A DNA stretch of 64,000 nt from Bacillus_BD sp050389805 (GCF_050389805.1 NZ_CP130945.1:4340001-4404000); one strand, 5' to 3'. Counted from the stretch's first letter, positions 25,724 to 34,649 are shown. Notes: generated by a model from the sequence alone, not told the origin. Program-made: numbers and translations.

Positions 25724-27680
25724 GAAACTGATTTCAAAGGGATAGCTTTTGCTATCTCTTTTACTTTCAGCTCCTCCTCATCAAACCGTACGTGAAGTTT
25801 TCCTTCATACGGCTTTCCGACGTTCTTCTTTCCTTGGCTTTACAGCGTCTAACTAGCTAATTTCACTAATATATGTTTCACTTCTTTTCTTACATCCTTT
25901 AAATTTCCATGTTTCTTACGATTATTTCTCTTTTTGTTATGAAATAAGGTAAGTCGTTCTAATACATACCAGTCGATTCTATTTAGCCATTTCTTTGCGT
26001 GAGCCGAGATAAGATAGTAATTCTTGAAACCTTGCAGTTTCCTATTTAGCCCTTTTACTAACTCTCTGATATCCAAGTATAATTTATTCCTTGGTTCTGT
26101 ATAGGCTTTAATCTTAGAACGCATTTTCTTCATCGCATTCCTCTTAGGTATATGTGACATGACATATAACGTGTTTCCACCTTTTCGTCTGATTGGAAAC
26201 TTCCGATTATGAAATCCTAGAAAATCGAAACCATCTATGTCATTCCACAGATTAACTAGTCTCGATTTATTTCTATTAATAGTAAGGTCAAGTTTCCTCA
26301 TTATTGATTGGATGACCTTTATACTTTCAAGTGCTTGTTGTTTGGTTTTACACATAATGACGAAGTCATCCGCATACCTTATGAGTTCACCCAAGTCTTT
26401 GAACTTCTTCTCCCAAAGCATATCCATTGTATTTAGGTAGATATTAGCTAAAAGAGGTGAAATTACACCACCTTTCGGTGTACCAGTAATTGGATTTCTT
26501 ATTTTGCCTTCCTCCATTATGCCTGACTCTAGCCATTTTCGAACAAGCTTTAAAACCCGTCGATCACTAATCCTTTGTTCTAATATTTTCATCAACTTGT
26601 ATTGATTAATATTATCGAAATATCCTTGGATATCGACGTCTACTACCCAAAAACATTTCTTACTGGCTTTTCTTATCTTTGCCATCGCTTGATGGGCATT
26701 TCGCTTTGGACGAAAACCAAACGAACAGTCATGAAAGTCAGCCTCGAATATTGGTTCAATAACCATTTTCGTTGCCATCTGTACGACCCGATCTTTAATA
26801 GTTGGAATTCCTAATGGACGTTTCTTTCCATCATCCTTTGGAATATAGGTTCTTAGGACTGGACTAGGGTGATAACGCTTCTCCTTTAGTTCCAAATAGA
26901 TCTCGTTCATAAATTTCTTTTCCCCGTACTCCAAGACGATTTGTTCAATCGTCTGTCCATCGACACCTCCACTTCCTTTCTTTCGCTTCACACGTTGCCA
27001 TGCCTCCCCTAGAATATCAGGACGATAGATTTTGTCATATAAAGCGTGAAATCTTCGAGTTGGACATTCCTTGGCACAAAGATATAACGTCTTCCAGAGT
27101 TCTTGAGCTTTTACTTTATTGGTGTAGTTAGTCATTTTCCTGACATTCACTGACTCTTACCTCCTTCTGACATATGAACGAAGTAGGGTAATGGCTTGCG
27201 CCGTCCTTCCCTAGACAATGTTGTGTTGTCATTGTCATTAATGGTACTATGACCCCCTCCGACTCCCTCTCATCCATCCACCACTTCGTTTGCACTTATA
27301 GGTTTCTGCTTTACTTTCGTTAGAAAGTGACAAGGAGGGTATCCCCAGTTCCGCTAACTACTTTACTAACATGTCGCTCCCCATACCCCGAGAGATTCAT
27401 CGGTGCTGCTATTCCAAGATCTTCACACCTTCCATGGTCTTCGCCCATTATCCCAAGGCTCGACTTCTCTTTGACTACCGTAGGTAGGTTCTTTTGACGA
27501 GACGGCAGGATTCACTTTATGTTACAACCTGTTAGTTTGCTCGCACTCCGCTAGGGAGTTACTTTGTCACAGGGCTTCAACCTTAGAATTTCTTCACCAG
27601 TTGCCTGTCAGCTACTGAGCGTCTTGGTACTTACTCAGGTTGGACTTTCACCAACTAGCAATTAACGACTTGCTGGGCAC
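25715..27680 (-). mobile_element. Group IIC intron, about 1.97 kb
   Basis: Read leftward, the intron starts GTGCCCAGCAAGTCG directly after a flagellin terminator, carries the ribozyme 5' domains (27181-27680, no other gene), then the reverse transcriptase, then domain V at 25783-25816 (AAAGCCGTATGAAGGA then CACGTACGGTTT) and a domain VI whose 3' strand ends CTTACTCTAC. Insertion behind an intrinsic terminator is the habit of class C introns. The 3' boundary, placed at 25715, is inferred from the domain VI pairing. Confidence 0.82.
25849..27150 (-). CDS. ltrA: Group II intron reverse transcriptase/maturase
   Basis: 433 residues. Reverse transcriptase blocks are intact: RPLGIPTIKDR, VDVDIQGYFDN, GTPKGGVISPLL and the catalytic YADD (residues 259-262), followed by a maturase domain X with GFKNYY. 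There is no HNH endonuclease, as in class C introns. It helps splicing and retromobility of its own intron. The start is a GTG with AAGGAGG 9 nt upstream. No stop or frameshift interrupts it, so the intron may still be active. Confidence 0.93.
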   Translation of the reverse strand: MNVRKMTNYTNKVKAQELWKTLYLCAKECPTRRFHALYDKIYRPDILGEAWQRVKRKKGSGGVDGQTIEQIVLEYGEKKFMNEIYLELKEKRYHPSPVLRTYIPKDDGKKRPLGIPTIKDRVVQMATKMVIEPIFEADFHDCSFGFRPKRNAHQAMAKIRKASKKCFWVVDVDIQGYFDNINQYKLMKILEQRISDRRVLKLVRKWLESGIMEEGKIRNPITGTPKGGVISPLLANIYLNTMDMLWEKKFKDLGELIRYADDFVIMCKTKQQALESIKVIQSIMRKLDLTINRNKSRLVNLWNDIDGFDFLGFHNRKFPIRRKGGNTLYVMSHIPKRNAMKKMRSKIKAYTEPRNKLYLDIRELVKGLNRKLQGFKNYYLISAHAKKWLNRIDWYVLERLTLFHNKKRNNRKKHGNLKDVRKEVKHILVKLAS

Positions 27681-27686
27681 GCGGAC

Positions 27687-27723
27687 AATAAAAGAGGTAC
27701 TAGGATTAAACCTAATACCTCTT
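27687..27723 (-). terminator. Flagellin terminator, intron insertion site
   Basis: Read leftward, AAGAGGTA-TTAGG pairs with CCTAG-TACCTCTT and is followed by TTATT. The group II intron begins about 12 nt beyond the stem. Confidence 0.8.
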
Positions 27724-27735
27724 GATATTGATTTA

Positions 27736-27849
27736 TTAACGTAATAATTGAAGAACTCCTTGTGGTTGTTGGTTCGCTTGAGCCAACATTGCTTGTGCTG
27801 CTTGAGAAAGAATAGAATTCTTAGTTTGGTTCATCATTCCTTTCGCCAT
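27736..27849 (-). pseudogene. 3' remnant of a flagellin gene
   Basis: The last 37 codons of a flagellin (MAKGMMNQTKNSILSQAAQ and on to QPQGVLQLLR). It matches the C-terminal helix of the flagellin at 28626 almost exactly. Upstream sequence is unrelated, so the 5' part has been lost, perhaps by recombination between flagellin copies. Confidence 0.85.
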
Positions 27850-28089
27850 CGTGGAATAGCCCCTACTCCTAAGATTGAAGTAGAGGCTTAGATTACTTGT
27901 TGCTTGAACATGTAATATTTACATAACAAACTTATGTTCTATAATTATAATATATATATCAACATTGATTTGTTACTGATTATGCAGGGATTACTTTTAG
28001 CAGGAACATTGGGGTTATAATCAACTTTCACCATTTCCCTCAAAAAGTAAAAAAGAGCAACCATCCATCTAGGTTACTCCAAAAAACCT

Positions 28090-28275
28090 TCAAATTTTCA
28101 AATCAATGTTCCCACCTAAATGTGGCTGAGCAGCGTTTTGAATCGCTGTTGCATCAGCTGTGCCTATCAACTTCTGAATAGCTTCTCCTTGCAGTTCGGC
28201 ATTTCCTATTGCCATTTTCATAACTGACATCGAAGCTTGCTGCTGGATTTGTCCTTGACTCAATGCCATTGACAT
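28090..28275 (-). CDS. yjfB: YjfB-family protein, copy 2, start codon in doubt
   Basis: Paralogue of the protein at 16059 (ALSQGQIQQQASMSVMKMAI and PHLGGNIDLKI). In copy 1 translation starts ATGGATATTGCATTAATG. Here the same place reads ATAGACATAGCATTAATG, so the first ATG has become ATA and the ribosome binding site is replaced by a T run. The first remaining ATG has no site. The body is intact and conserved, so it may be translated poorly from ATA, by coupling from the gene 33 bp upstream, or not at all. Confidence 0.6.
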   Translation of the reverse strand: MSMALSQGQIQQQASMSVMKMAIGNAELQGEAIQKLIGTADATAIQNAAQPHLGGNIDLKI

Positions 28276-28308
28276 TAATGCTATGTCTATGAAAAAAACT
28301 TTCTATTT

Positions 28309-28548
28309 CTAATGGACAATCGAATGTAACTGTTTTTCTAGGGAATGAATTTCATTTTTCAATTCATTCAATTTATCATTCAACTTGTCAACTTCTTTCG
28401 AAGTAAGTTCATGGTCACGGGCATATTCAGCTATTCTTTTCATTTTATTAAGCCTTATGTCTATCTCTTCCAAGATAGAATCCTGTTTCTCACACCATTC
28501 GAGCTGCTCTTCAAGAAACTTTTTATGTTCTTGGTCATCTTTATCCAT
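28309..28548 (-). CDS. 79-residue coiled-coil protein, copy 2
   Basis: 79 residues, same length as the paralogue at 16280 and identical at the C-terminus (LEKQLHSIVH). Predicted coiled coil throughout (EVDKLNDKLNELKNEIHSLE). The ATG follows AGGGGGAAACTAG. It lies directly behind the flagellin terminator, so it is probably expressed by readthrough from the flagellin promoter, and precedes the damaged yjfB copy. The function is unknown. Confidence 0.72.
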   Translation of the reverse strand: MDKDDQEHKKFLEEQLEWCEKQDSILEEIDIRLNKMKRIAEYARDHELTSKEVDKLNDKLNELKNEIHSLEKQLHSIVH

Positions 28549-28580
28549 CTAGTTTCCCCCTGTCGAACAGCTTTATATGA

Positions 28581-28610
28581 AAAGAGACTCTAGCAAAACT
28601 AGAGTCCCTT
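28581..28610 (-). terminator. Terminator of the long flagellin gene
   Basis: Read leftward, AGGGACTCTAG pairs with CTAGAGTCTCT around a 5-nt loop, followed by TTTT. Confidence 0.85.
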
Positions 28611-28625
28611 TCAAATAATTTAAAA

Positions 28626-30462
28626 TTAACGAAGAAGTTGTAAAACTCCTTGAGGAAGCTGGTTAGCTTGAGCCAGCATTGCTTGTGATGCTTGAGAAAG
28701 AATAGAATTCTTAGTTTGTTCCATCATTTCTTTCGCCATGTCTACGTCACGGATACGAGATTCCGCAGCAGTTAGGTTTTCAGAAGATGTGCTTAAGTTG
28801 TTGATTGTGTGGTCTAAACGGTTTTGGTATGCACCAAGTTTAGAACGCTCAGCAGATACATTTTCAATAGCATCATTTATTACATCTATAGCAGCAGTTG
28901 CCTTTTCATGTGAAGAAACATCTAATGCTTTGAATGAGCCAGTATTGTCCGTTCCATTTGTTACATCTTTAGCATCAGTATAACTAGCAATTTTACCTGA
29001 TTTAGAAGTTACTGTTAAGTTTCCCTCACTAGCAACTTTCAATTTATCAGATGTTGCTCTCATATCATTTACTTCAATTGTCATACTTTGACCTGCATTT
29101 GCACCGATTTGGAAACTAGCCTCGAAACCTTCTCCACCTTCTTGTTTAATGGTTACAGTGTCTGCACCATCGGAAACGGCAGTATCAATACCTGGTGTTT
29201 TAGCTAGAATAGATGCAATTTTGTTAGCTTGTTCAGCTTCAGTATCATCAGCTGTTACGTCAATATCAAAATCATCACTATTGCTACCAAATGTAATAGT
29301 CTTGTCACCGACTTTTAATGTATCACCTGCTACAAAAGCTGTATCAATTTTTACTTTTGCTTCAGCCTCCTGAACACTAGCTGTTACTTGAGTAGAAACT
29401 GCCTTAGCAGCTTGCGCACCCCCAATAGCCACTGCTGAACCTGTTGCTTTTCCTTCTTTTTCTTTAACTGTGATTGACCCATCTTCATTATCTGTTACTG
29501 AATATTTTTCAGAGAATGTATTATCAGCTGCCAATACAGTAGCAATAACTGCCGCCTGAGCCTCTTTTGTTGTTGCTGTACTAGTGTTAACATTTCCTGA
29601 ACCATCATCTTTACCAGTAATTGTTACACCACCGATGGAAAACGTTTCAGCATCAGTTAAAGCTGTAATTGCGATTTTCCATTCCCCTTGTGTTTCAGCA
29701 GTTTTAGGAGTTAATGTAATAGCACCTGTACCAGTAGCAGTAGCCGTTAAGGCTTTAGGTTCATCTCCACCATTCAGTAATTTTTGAGTATTGAACTCAG
29801 TAGTATTACCAATACGGTTGATTTCAGATGTTAATTGGTTAATTTCTTTTTGAATTTCTCCACGGTCTGAGTCTGTGTTTGTATCATTCGATGCTTGTGT
29901 AGCCAGTTCACGCATACGTTGAAGAATATCATGCGTTTCACTTAATGCACCTTCAGCTGTTTGAATCATTGAAATCAATTATGTTATCACAGTGGCTTTT
30001 TATCCGCTGCTTCTTTATGTTTCCATAAAGTTCAGGTCATATCTTCATCCCGGTAGGATGCCCCGCGCTCGTGGGTAGCTTATTGGTACGGTTCCTCACC
30101 ACCTGACCGTCACACCTTCCTAACTACTAATTACCGATTCATTAGGCTTGGCTCGGTATTGCCTACCATCCACCTTGAAAAGCTTGGTTTAGGGTTCCAC
30201 CGAATTCACGGAGTTTTCATCTACACATTACTGTTTAGAGCGGCATTTCTAGTCTACCGTCTTGAGCGTTTGCTGAAGCTTGGTCTAAACCACGTACTTG
30301 TGCTCTCATTTTTTCTGAGATTGCTAGACCAGCTGCATCATCTCCAGCTTTGTTAATACGTTGACCTGAAGATAATTTCTCCATTGAAGCTTGTTGTGCA
30401 TTGTTTGCATTACCTAACTGACGATACGTGTTCAACGCCGCAATATTATGATTAATTCTCAT
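28626..30462 (-). CDS. hag: Long flagellin, interrupted by a group I intron
   Basis: Two coding parts join exactly: 30462-30256 (69 codons) and 29975-28626. Spliced, they give 518 residues: conserved N-terminal D0/D1 helices (MRINHNIAALNTYRQLGN and on), a variable middle of about 240 residues, and the conserved C-terminal helix ending GVLQLLR. The join restores the invariant NAQDG-ISMIQTAEGAL. Without splicing, translation stops after a few intron codons. The ATG has AAGGAGG 8 nt upstream. A sigma-D promoter and a CsrA-binding hairpin precede it. Much longer than B. subtilis Hag (304), because of the enlarged surface domain. It polymerises into the flagellar filament. Confidence 0.92.
29976..30255 (-). 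ncRNA. Group I intron in the flagellin gene, 280 nt
   Basis: The 5' exon ends in CGGU and the intron ends in G, as group I introns require. The internal guide at intron nt 7-15, GAAAUGCCG, pairs with both exons: GCCG with the 5' exon CGGU (P1, U-G at the splice site) and GAAAU with the 3' exon AUUUC (P10). Core elements are visible: CGGUGGAA and AAUACCGAGCCAAGCC (P4 strands), GGUCA and AAGAUAUGACC (P7 strands), and a P9 hairpin CUUUAUG-GAAA-CAUAAAG. No homing endonuclease is encoded. Confidence 0.93.
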
Positions 30463-30486
30463 TTCATTTTCCTCCTTGAATATCGA

Positions 30487-30504
30487 GTTCACATCCGTGT
30501 GAAC
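30487..30504 (-). promoter_or_regulatory. CsrA-binding hairpin in flagellin leader
   Basis: GTTCACACGGATGTGAAC folds into a hairpin presenting GGA, and contains ACACGGATGT, close to the CsrA consensus RUACARGGAUGU. A second GGA lies in the ribosome binding site (CAAGGAGG) 20 nt downstream, the two-site layout known for the B. subtilis hag leader. Confidence 0.8.
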
Positions 30505-30564
30505 GTATTGTATTGTTTCTGAGATTACTTAGGTCGGCCGCCCTATGTTCCCATTACATTAAAT

Positions 30565-30591
30565 ATATCGACAGGTTTGGAAAAAAGTTTA
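30565..30591 (-). promoter_or_regulatory. Sigma-D promoter of the long flagellin gene
   Basis: TAAA, 15 bp, GTCGATAT; one mismatch to the consensus TAAA-N15-GCCGATAT. The leader to the start codon is about 100 nt. Confidence 0.85.
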
Positions 30592-30640
30592 ATAGATTTC
30601 TATAAAACTTTTTTATTTTTAACATCAAAAAATCTATTTA

Positions 30641-30664
30641 AAAAAGCCCCAAAACAAGGAGCTT
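30641..30664 (-). terminator. Terminator after csrA
   Basis: Read leftward, AGCTCC pairs with GGGGCT (with G-U) around a T-rich loop and is followed by a T run. Confidence 0.6.
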
Positions 30665-30675
30665 CTCTATAACTA

Positions 30676-30897
30676 TTAATCCACATTCTTCAATATCGCA
30701 AACAAATCCGAAATCCCTTCCGCAGCACTTTTGTTTTCCTTCTGAATTTCCAAATATATTTCCTTCCGATGTATCTCCACATTCTTTGGAGCGTTGATGC
30801 CTAGTTTAATTTGGTCCCCTTTTACCGAGACAATTTTGATTTCAATATCATCACCAATTTGAATAGCTTCGCCGGTTTTTCTTGTTAGTACAAGCAT
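30676..30897 (-). CDS. csrA: Translational regulator CsrA
   Basis: 73 residues, full length, starting MLVLTRKTGEAIQIGDDIEI. CsrA dimers bind GGA hairpins and block ribosome access; in Bacillus the main target is hag mRNA. It lies 4 bp after fliW, whose product sequesters it, and upstream of the flagellin gene whose leader carries a CsrA site. The ATG has AGGGGTGAT upstream, inside the fliW end. Confidence 0.96.
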   Translation of the reverse strand: MLVLTRKTGEAIQIGDDIEIKIVSVKGDQIKLGINAPKNVEIHRKEIYLEIQKENKSAAEGISDLFAILKNVD

Positions 30898-30901
30898 AAG
30901 A

Positions 30902-31342
30902 TCACCCCTTCACCTTAGCATGAGGTACAATCAAATGCTTCGTTTGATACTTGCCATCATTTAAAATCAACTGTTTCGCCTTATTATTTTTGCTATTCAT
31001 AATAACTGGGGCCTGCAAATTAGCGGTTGTTTTTTCAAAAGGGTCTTGGATGGTTAAAATGGAATAGACTTGGACATCGATTTCTTTTTCAATCATCAAT
31101 TGTTCGACAGTTGCATCGTCAATTTCAAAATCATAATCACGGAAAAATAAAAATGGGTCGACGATGACAAACCCAATTGTTGGCGTGTTAGTTGATTGCA
31201 GGATGGCATATATATCATTGTCTGGTAGTGATAAAATAACAAATTGCTTTTCCTCCGGAAATCCTGGAATCCCTTTATCAAAATTCCAAATGTCCTTATT
31301 AACAATTTCTACTTCACCATGATATTTTGTTTCGATTTTCAT
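30902..31342 (-). CDS. fliW: Flagellar assembly factor FliW
   Basis: 146 residues. The start chosen is the ATG giving MKIETKYHGEVEIVNKDIWN, which matches the family N-terminus; GAGG lies 9 nt upstream. FliW binds either flagellin or CsrA, so that free flagellin outside the cell frees FliW to inhibit CsrA and lets hag be translated. All three partners are here in order fliW-csrA-hag. Confidence 0.95.
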   Translation of the reverse strand: MKIETKYHGEVEIVNKDIWNFDKGIPGFPEEKQFVILSLPDNDIYAILQSTNTPTIGFVIVDPFLFFRDYDFEIDDATVEQLMIEKEIDVQVYSILTIQDPFEKTTANLQAPVIMNSKNNKAKQLILNDGKYQTKHLIVPHAKVKG

Positions 31343-31436
31343 AGACCATATCCTCATTTCATTCATAGTCCTTTTTTTATAATTGTACCTGATTTATCAT
31401 TCATTTCATAATTTCGATTGACCAGTCGCTAGTATC

Positions 31437-31991
31437 CTATCCCACCACATCAATTTTCAATTGGTTCCGCTGTTCCAACCGTATATCCACATCCCCAGCC
31501 TGAAAATCAATCCGCGGCTTCTGCGTCACAGCTTCATGTCTCACCTTCTGTGTCTGCACATCAATATTCACCTTCCTAGGCTGATAGTGCACTTTCACAC
31601 TAAACGGCGGTGGAACAAAGCCAATATTATATTGAAAATCAAATAATTGACCCTTCCGCTTCGCCATGTTAACAATCGCATTCACACCATATTCAATCCT
31701 CATCATTTCCGTTCCTTCAGAGGCTCTTCTGGCAATTCCACTTAATGCATCGCTCTTCCCTTTTTGTGCAGTTTCTGCAATTCTTCTAAAAATATGCTTA
31801 ATATCCATCGATTCCCATGCTTTTGTTTGGTCAATGCTTAATCGACCTGGTGTGGTACGAATCGACATTTGTGCCTGTGGCTGTTGAATACTTTGCTGGG
31901 CTTTTGGCTGCCTGATACTTTGTTGTGATGGTGTACTATGTATTTCAATTTTTGCAGGGATTGATTGCATTCGTATTTGTGGGATCTGCAT
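31437..31991 (-). CDS. yviE: YviE-family protein (DUF6470)
   Basis: 184 residues. N-terminal segments repeat a QQSIRQPKAQ/QQSIQQPQAQ pattern with beta-strand character, and the C-terminal half holds FVPPPFSVKVHYQPRKVNID. This is the conserved gene between flgL and fliW in Bacillus; its function is unknown. The start chosen is the ATG 10 nt from AAGGGG; a GTG three codons earlier touches that site. Confidence 0.88.
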   Translation of the reverse strand: MQIPQIRMQSIPAKIEIHSTPSQQSIRQPKAQQSIQQPQAQMSIRTTPGRLSIDQTKAWESMDIKHIFRRIAETAQKGKSDALSGIARRASEGTEMMRIEYGVNAIVNMAKRKGQLFDFQYNIGFVPPPFSVKVHYQPRKVNIDVQTQKVRHEAVTQKPRIDFQAGDVDIRLEQRNQLKIDVVG

Positions 31992-32014
31992 AATTTTCAC
32001 CCCTTTTTTAAAAG

Positions 32015-32048
32015 AAAGGTGTCAGGCTCCACATCGCCAGACACCTTT
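32015..32048. terminator. GGTGTCAGGC hairpin between flgL and yviE
   Basis: AAAGGTGTCAGGC pairs with GCCAGACACCTTT (one mismatch) around 8 nt, T runs on both sides. The stem has the GTGTCAGGC motif of the repeat family. It could attenuate transcription from flgL into yviE-fliW-csrA. Confidence 0.65.
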
Positions 32049-32062
32049 TTAACGCTTCTATC

Positions 32063-32941
32063 TTAACGTAAAAAATCCATTAACGTCGGCTGAATTACCC
32101 TCGCCCCGACGGAGAGTGCGGCACGATGCACACTTTCTTGGGCAAGCATCTCCGTTACGACTTTTTCAAAATCAACGTCTTCATTCTCAGACATTTTTTG
32201 CTTGACGATGATTTCCTGCTGATCGATTCGGTTTTCCATCAATTCAACACGATTATAGCGGGAACCCAGTTCCGCACGGGAATTATTCACACTGGCAATA
32301 TGGTCATCCATGTCTGTGAGAAAAGCATTGATTTCTTCACCTGTACTAGTAGGATCATTTAAACTCGCAATCAAATCTTCCACATTATCGAATAATTCTT
32401 GACCAAAAACGTCCTTTGGGTTGATATTTACATTGATATAAACACCTTTCGCCAATTCCAATTGAACGCCCTTTTGATTTTCGGAAATGACATTCCCGAA
32501 CTTATCCACTGGTGGGTTTAATGTGTCCGTCCCATTGAAAATATATTTATCCCCGACCTTTGTATTGGCGATTTCAATTAATTGTTCCTTTAGCTGACCG
32601 ATTTCCTCACTAATGGACTTTCTTTGATTTAGATCATACGTGTCATTACTTGCTTGCACAATCAACTCACGCATCCGTTGCAGAGCCTGTCCAGCTTGAT
32701 CCAACGAAGCATCTGAGTTGTCAATCCAGTTATACGCCTCTGAGAAATTTCGTTTATACTGTTCGACTTCTTGGACATTCCGGCGATAGGTGATTCCTTT
32801 CATCGCTACAACGGGGTCATCTGAAGGTCGATTAATCTTTTTCTGATTCGAAATTTGATTTTGTAAATCTGCTATTTTGTCATAGCTACGACTCAAATTG
32901 GAGAGCATATTGTTTGAAACCATTGATTGTGTTACGCGCAT
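32063..32941 (-). CDS. flgL: Hook-filament junction protein FlgL
   Basis: 292 residues. Flagellin-like N-terminus MRVTQSMVSNNMLSNLSRSY and C-terminal helix, with the short length and low-complexity middle of FlgL (HAP3). It forms the junction between FlgK and the filament. It lies 14 bp after flgK with a GGATGGTGAAAAG ribosome binding site. Confidence 0.95.
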   Translation of the reverse strand: MRVTQSMVSNNMLSNLSRSYDKIADLQNQISNQKKINRPSDDPVVAMKGITYRRNVQEVEQYKRNFSEAYNWIDNSDASLDQAGQALQRMRELIVQASNDTYDLNQRKSISEEIGQLKEQLIEIANTKVGDKYIFNGTDTLNPPVDKFGNVISENQKGVQLELAKGVYINVNINPKDVFGQELFDNVEDLIASLNDPTSTGEEINAFLTDMDDHIASVNNSRAELGSRYNRVELMENRIDQQEIIVKQKMSENEDVDFEKVVTEMLAQESVHRAALSVGARVIQPTLMDFLR

Positions 32942-32955
32942 TTCTTTTCACCATC

Positions 32956-34632
32956 CTATCTACCCGATACGCCCATTCCATTAATAATCTTGTCTAGCAT
33001 TTCATCGATAATCGTAATTTGTCGTGCTGCTGCATTGTATGCATGCTGGTATTTGATTACATTCGTCATCTCTTCATCTAATGATACTGAGCTGACCGAT
33101 TGACGGTTTGTATCTACTGAGTCTTTTAACACTTCACTGTTATCTCTCAATCGATTGGCCTGTTGGGCATCTACACCTAATTGCCCTATCATACTTTCAT
33201 AGAACGAATTAATAGAACCATTACTAATCAAACTATATTTTGTTAAATCAATTGTCCGAAGTCCTTCTAATTGCTGACTGTTATTCGTTAAAAGAAATCC
33301 AGAAACATTGGCTAAATTAAGAGCGTTACGTCCATTTCCACCATTAACGGCTACCCCCGAAGGATCGAGCGTATCTACACTAGAAGCGGCGATATTTTCT
33401 GGCTCCAACGTTGCGAGCAAAATATCTCTTGCAGCACCTTGATACGATTTAGGCTCTTCTCCATTTGAGAATATGACGCTTGAACCATCCACCATTCTGA
33501 AGAATTGACTACTTCCGGGATTTCCTTGCAAATCGAAGCCCTGTGAATGAATTTCGTTAAAAATATTGGCAAATGTATAAGCAAGTTGATCTAATTGATC
33601 CAGCATCTCTGGGTAGAGCCCCGCAATCTTCGTTGAAACAGTAGAGCCATCAGGGACCCCATACCCATAGGACTCAATTAAACCTTTTAATTTTCCAGAT
33701 GATAAAGTCATTTGTCCATTTCTTGCGGCGATTTCTACTTTTCCACTTTCGACACGACTGGTGGAGTCAAAAATCGTTAAAGAATCAATGGCCTCAGGAA
33801 CATCGTAGGTGATACCATTATGACCTTTAAACCCAAGCTGGAAATAATCAAATTTCGAAACTAAGTTGGTTTCTGAACCATCAGCACCAATCATTTGGAT
33901 CGTGTAAAACCCTTCCGCATTTTGATGAGGATTTCCACCTGGTGGAACTTTTTTCACCTTGATTTCAACATGTTGTGATAGCTGGTCCACCAATAAGTCA
34001 CGTTTATCATACAGATCATTCGGTAAATAACCATGGGGCTCCACTTCGCCGATTTGCCGATTCAGGTCAGAGATTTGTTTTAATAATGAGTTGATTTCCT
34101 GAAGATTAATGCCAATTTCGTTTCCAATATCGTTTTTAATCGTATCTAGTGATTGACTTAAATAGTGAAACGTTTCAACAACAGCTTGTCCACGTTGCAA
34201 AACAACCTTACGCGTCCCATCGCTCTCCGGATACGTACTTAAATCCGATAACGATTGCCAAAACTCCCCCATAACAGCTGCTAAGCCATTATTTGACGGT
34301 TCATTCAATATGTCTTCCATTTTACTAAGGGCGTCCGCTCGCGATGACCAATACCCCAGTTTATTGTTTTCAGTCCTAAATTGAACATCTAGGAATGAAT
34401 CACGAATCCGCTCAATTGAATTCGCCTCAACCCCTGTACCGATTTGACCCGGGATTTCAGGACGATTAATTCCTACGGTTGGATATGGAGTGGTGGGGCT
34501 AAAATTGACGACCTGTCGCGAATACCCCTTTGTATTGGCATTTGCAATATTATGACTGGTCACATACAATGCCTGTTGCTGGGCATACAGCCCGCGTTTT
34601 GCTGTTTCTAATCCTTGAAATGTAGAGGACAT
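32956..34632 (-). CDS. flgK: Hook-filament junction protein FlgK
   Basis: 558 residues. N-terminal flagellar rod motif (LYVTSHNIANANTKGYSRQ, residues 22-40) and the C-terminal YQHAYNAAARQITIIDEMLD. FlgK (HAP1) joins hook and junction. The ATG follows AAGGAGGGG. Co-transcribed with flgN upstream and flgL downstream. Confidence 0.96.
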   Translation of the reverse strand: MSSTFQGLETAKRGLYAQQQALYVTSHNIANANTKGYSRQVVNFSPTTPYPTVGINRPEIPGQIGTGVEANSIERIRDSFLDVQFRTENNKLGYWSSRADALSKMEDILNEPSNNGLAAVMGEFWQSLSDLSTYPESDGTRKVVLQRGQAVVETFHYLSQSLDTIKNDIGNEIGINLQEINSLLKQISDLNRQIGEVEPHGYLPNDLYDKRDLLVDQLSQHVEIKVKKVPPGGNPHQNAEGFYTIQMIGADGSETNLVSKFDYFQLGFKGHNGITYDVPEAIDSLTIFDSTSRVESGKVEIAARNGQMTLSSGKLKGLIESYGYGVPDGSTVSTKIAGLYPEMLDQLDQLAYTFANIFNEIHSQGFDLQGNPGSSQFFRMVDGSSVIFSNGEEPKSYQGAARDILLATLEPENIAASSVDTLDPSGVAVNGGNGRNALNLANVSGFLLTNNSQQLEGLRTIDLTKYSLISNGSINSFYESMIGQLGVDAQQANRLRDNSEVLKDSVDTNRQSVSSVSLDEEMTNVIKYQHAYNAAARQITIIDEMLDKIINGMGVSGR

Positions 34633-34649
34633 GGGTTCCCCTCCTTTTT

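Noticed and set aside
29976..30255. Miniature IS or frameshift inside flagellin
   Set aside because: Exact in-frame joining, U/G boundaries and exon pairings with the internal guide fit a group I intron, and there are no terminal inverted repeats or target duplication.
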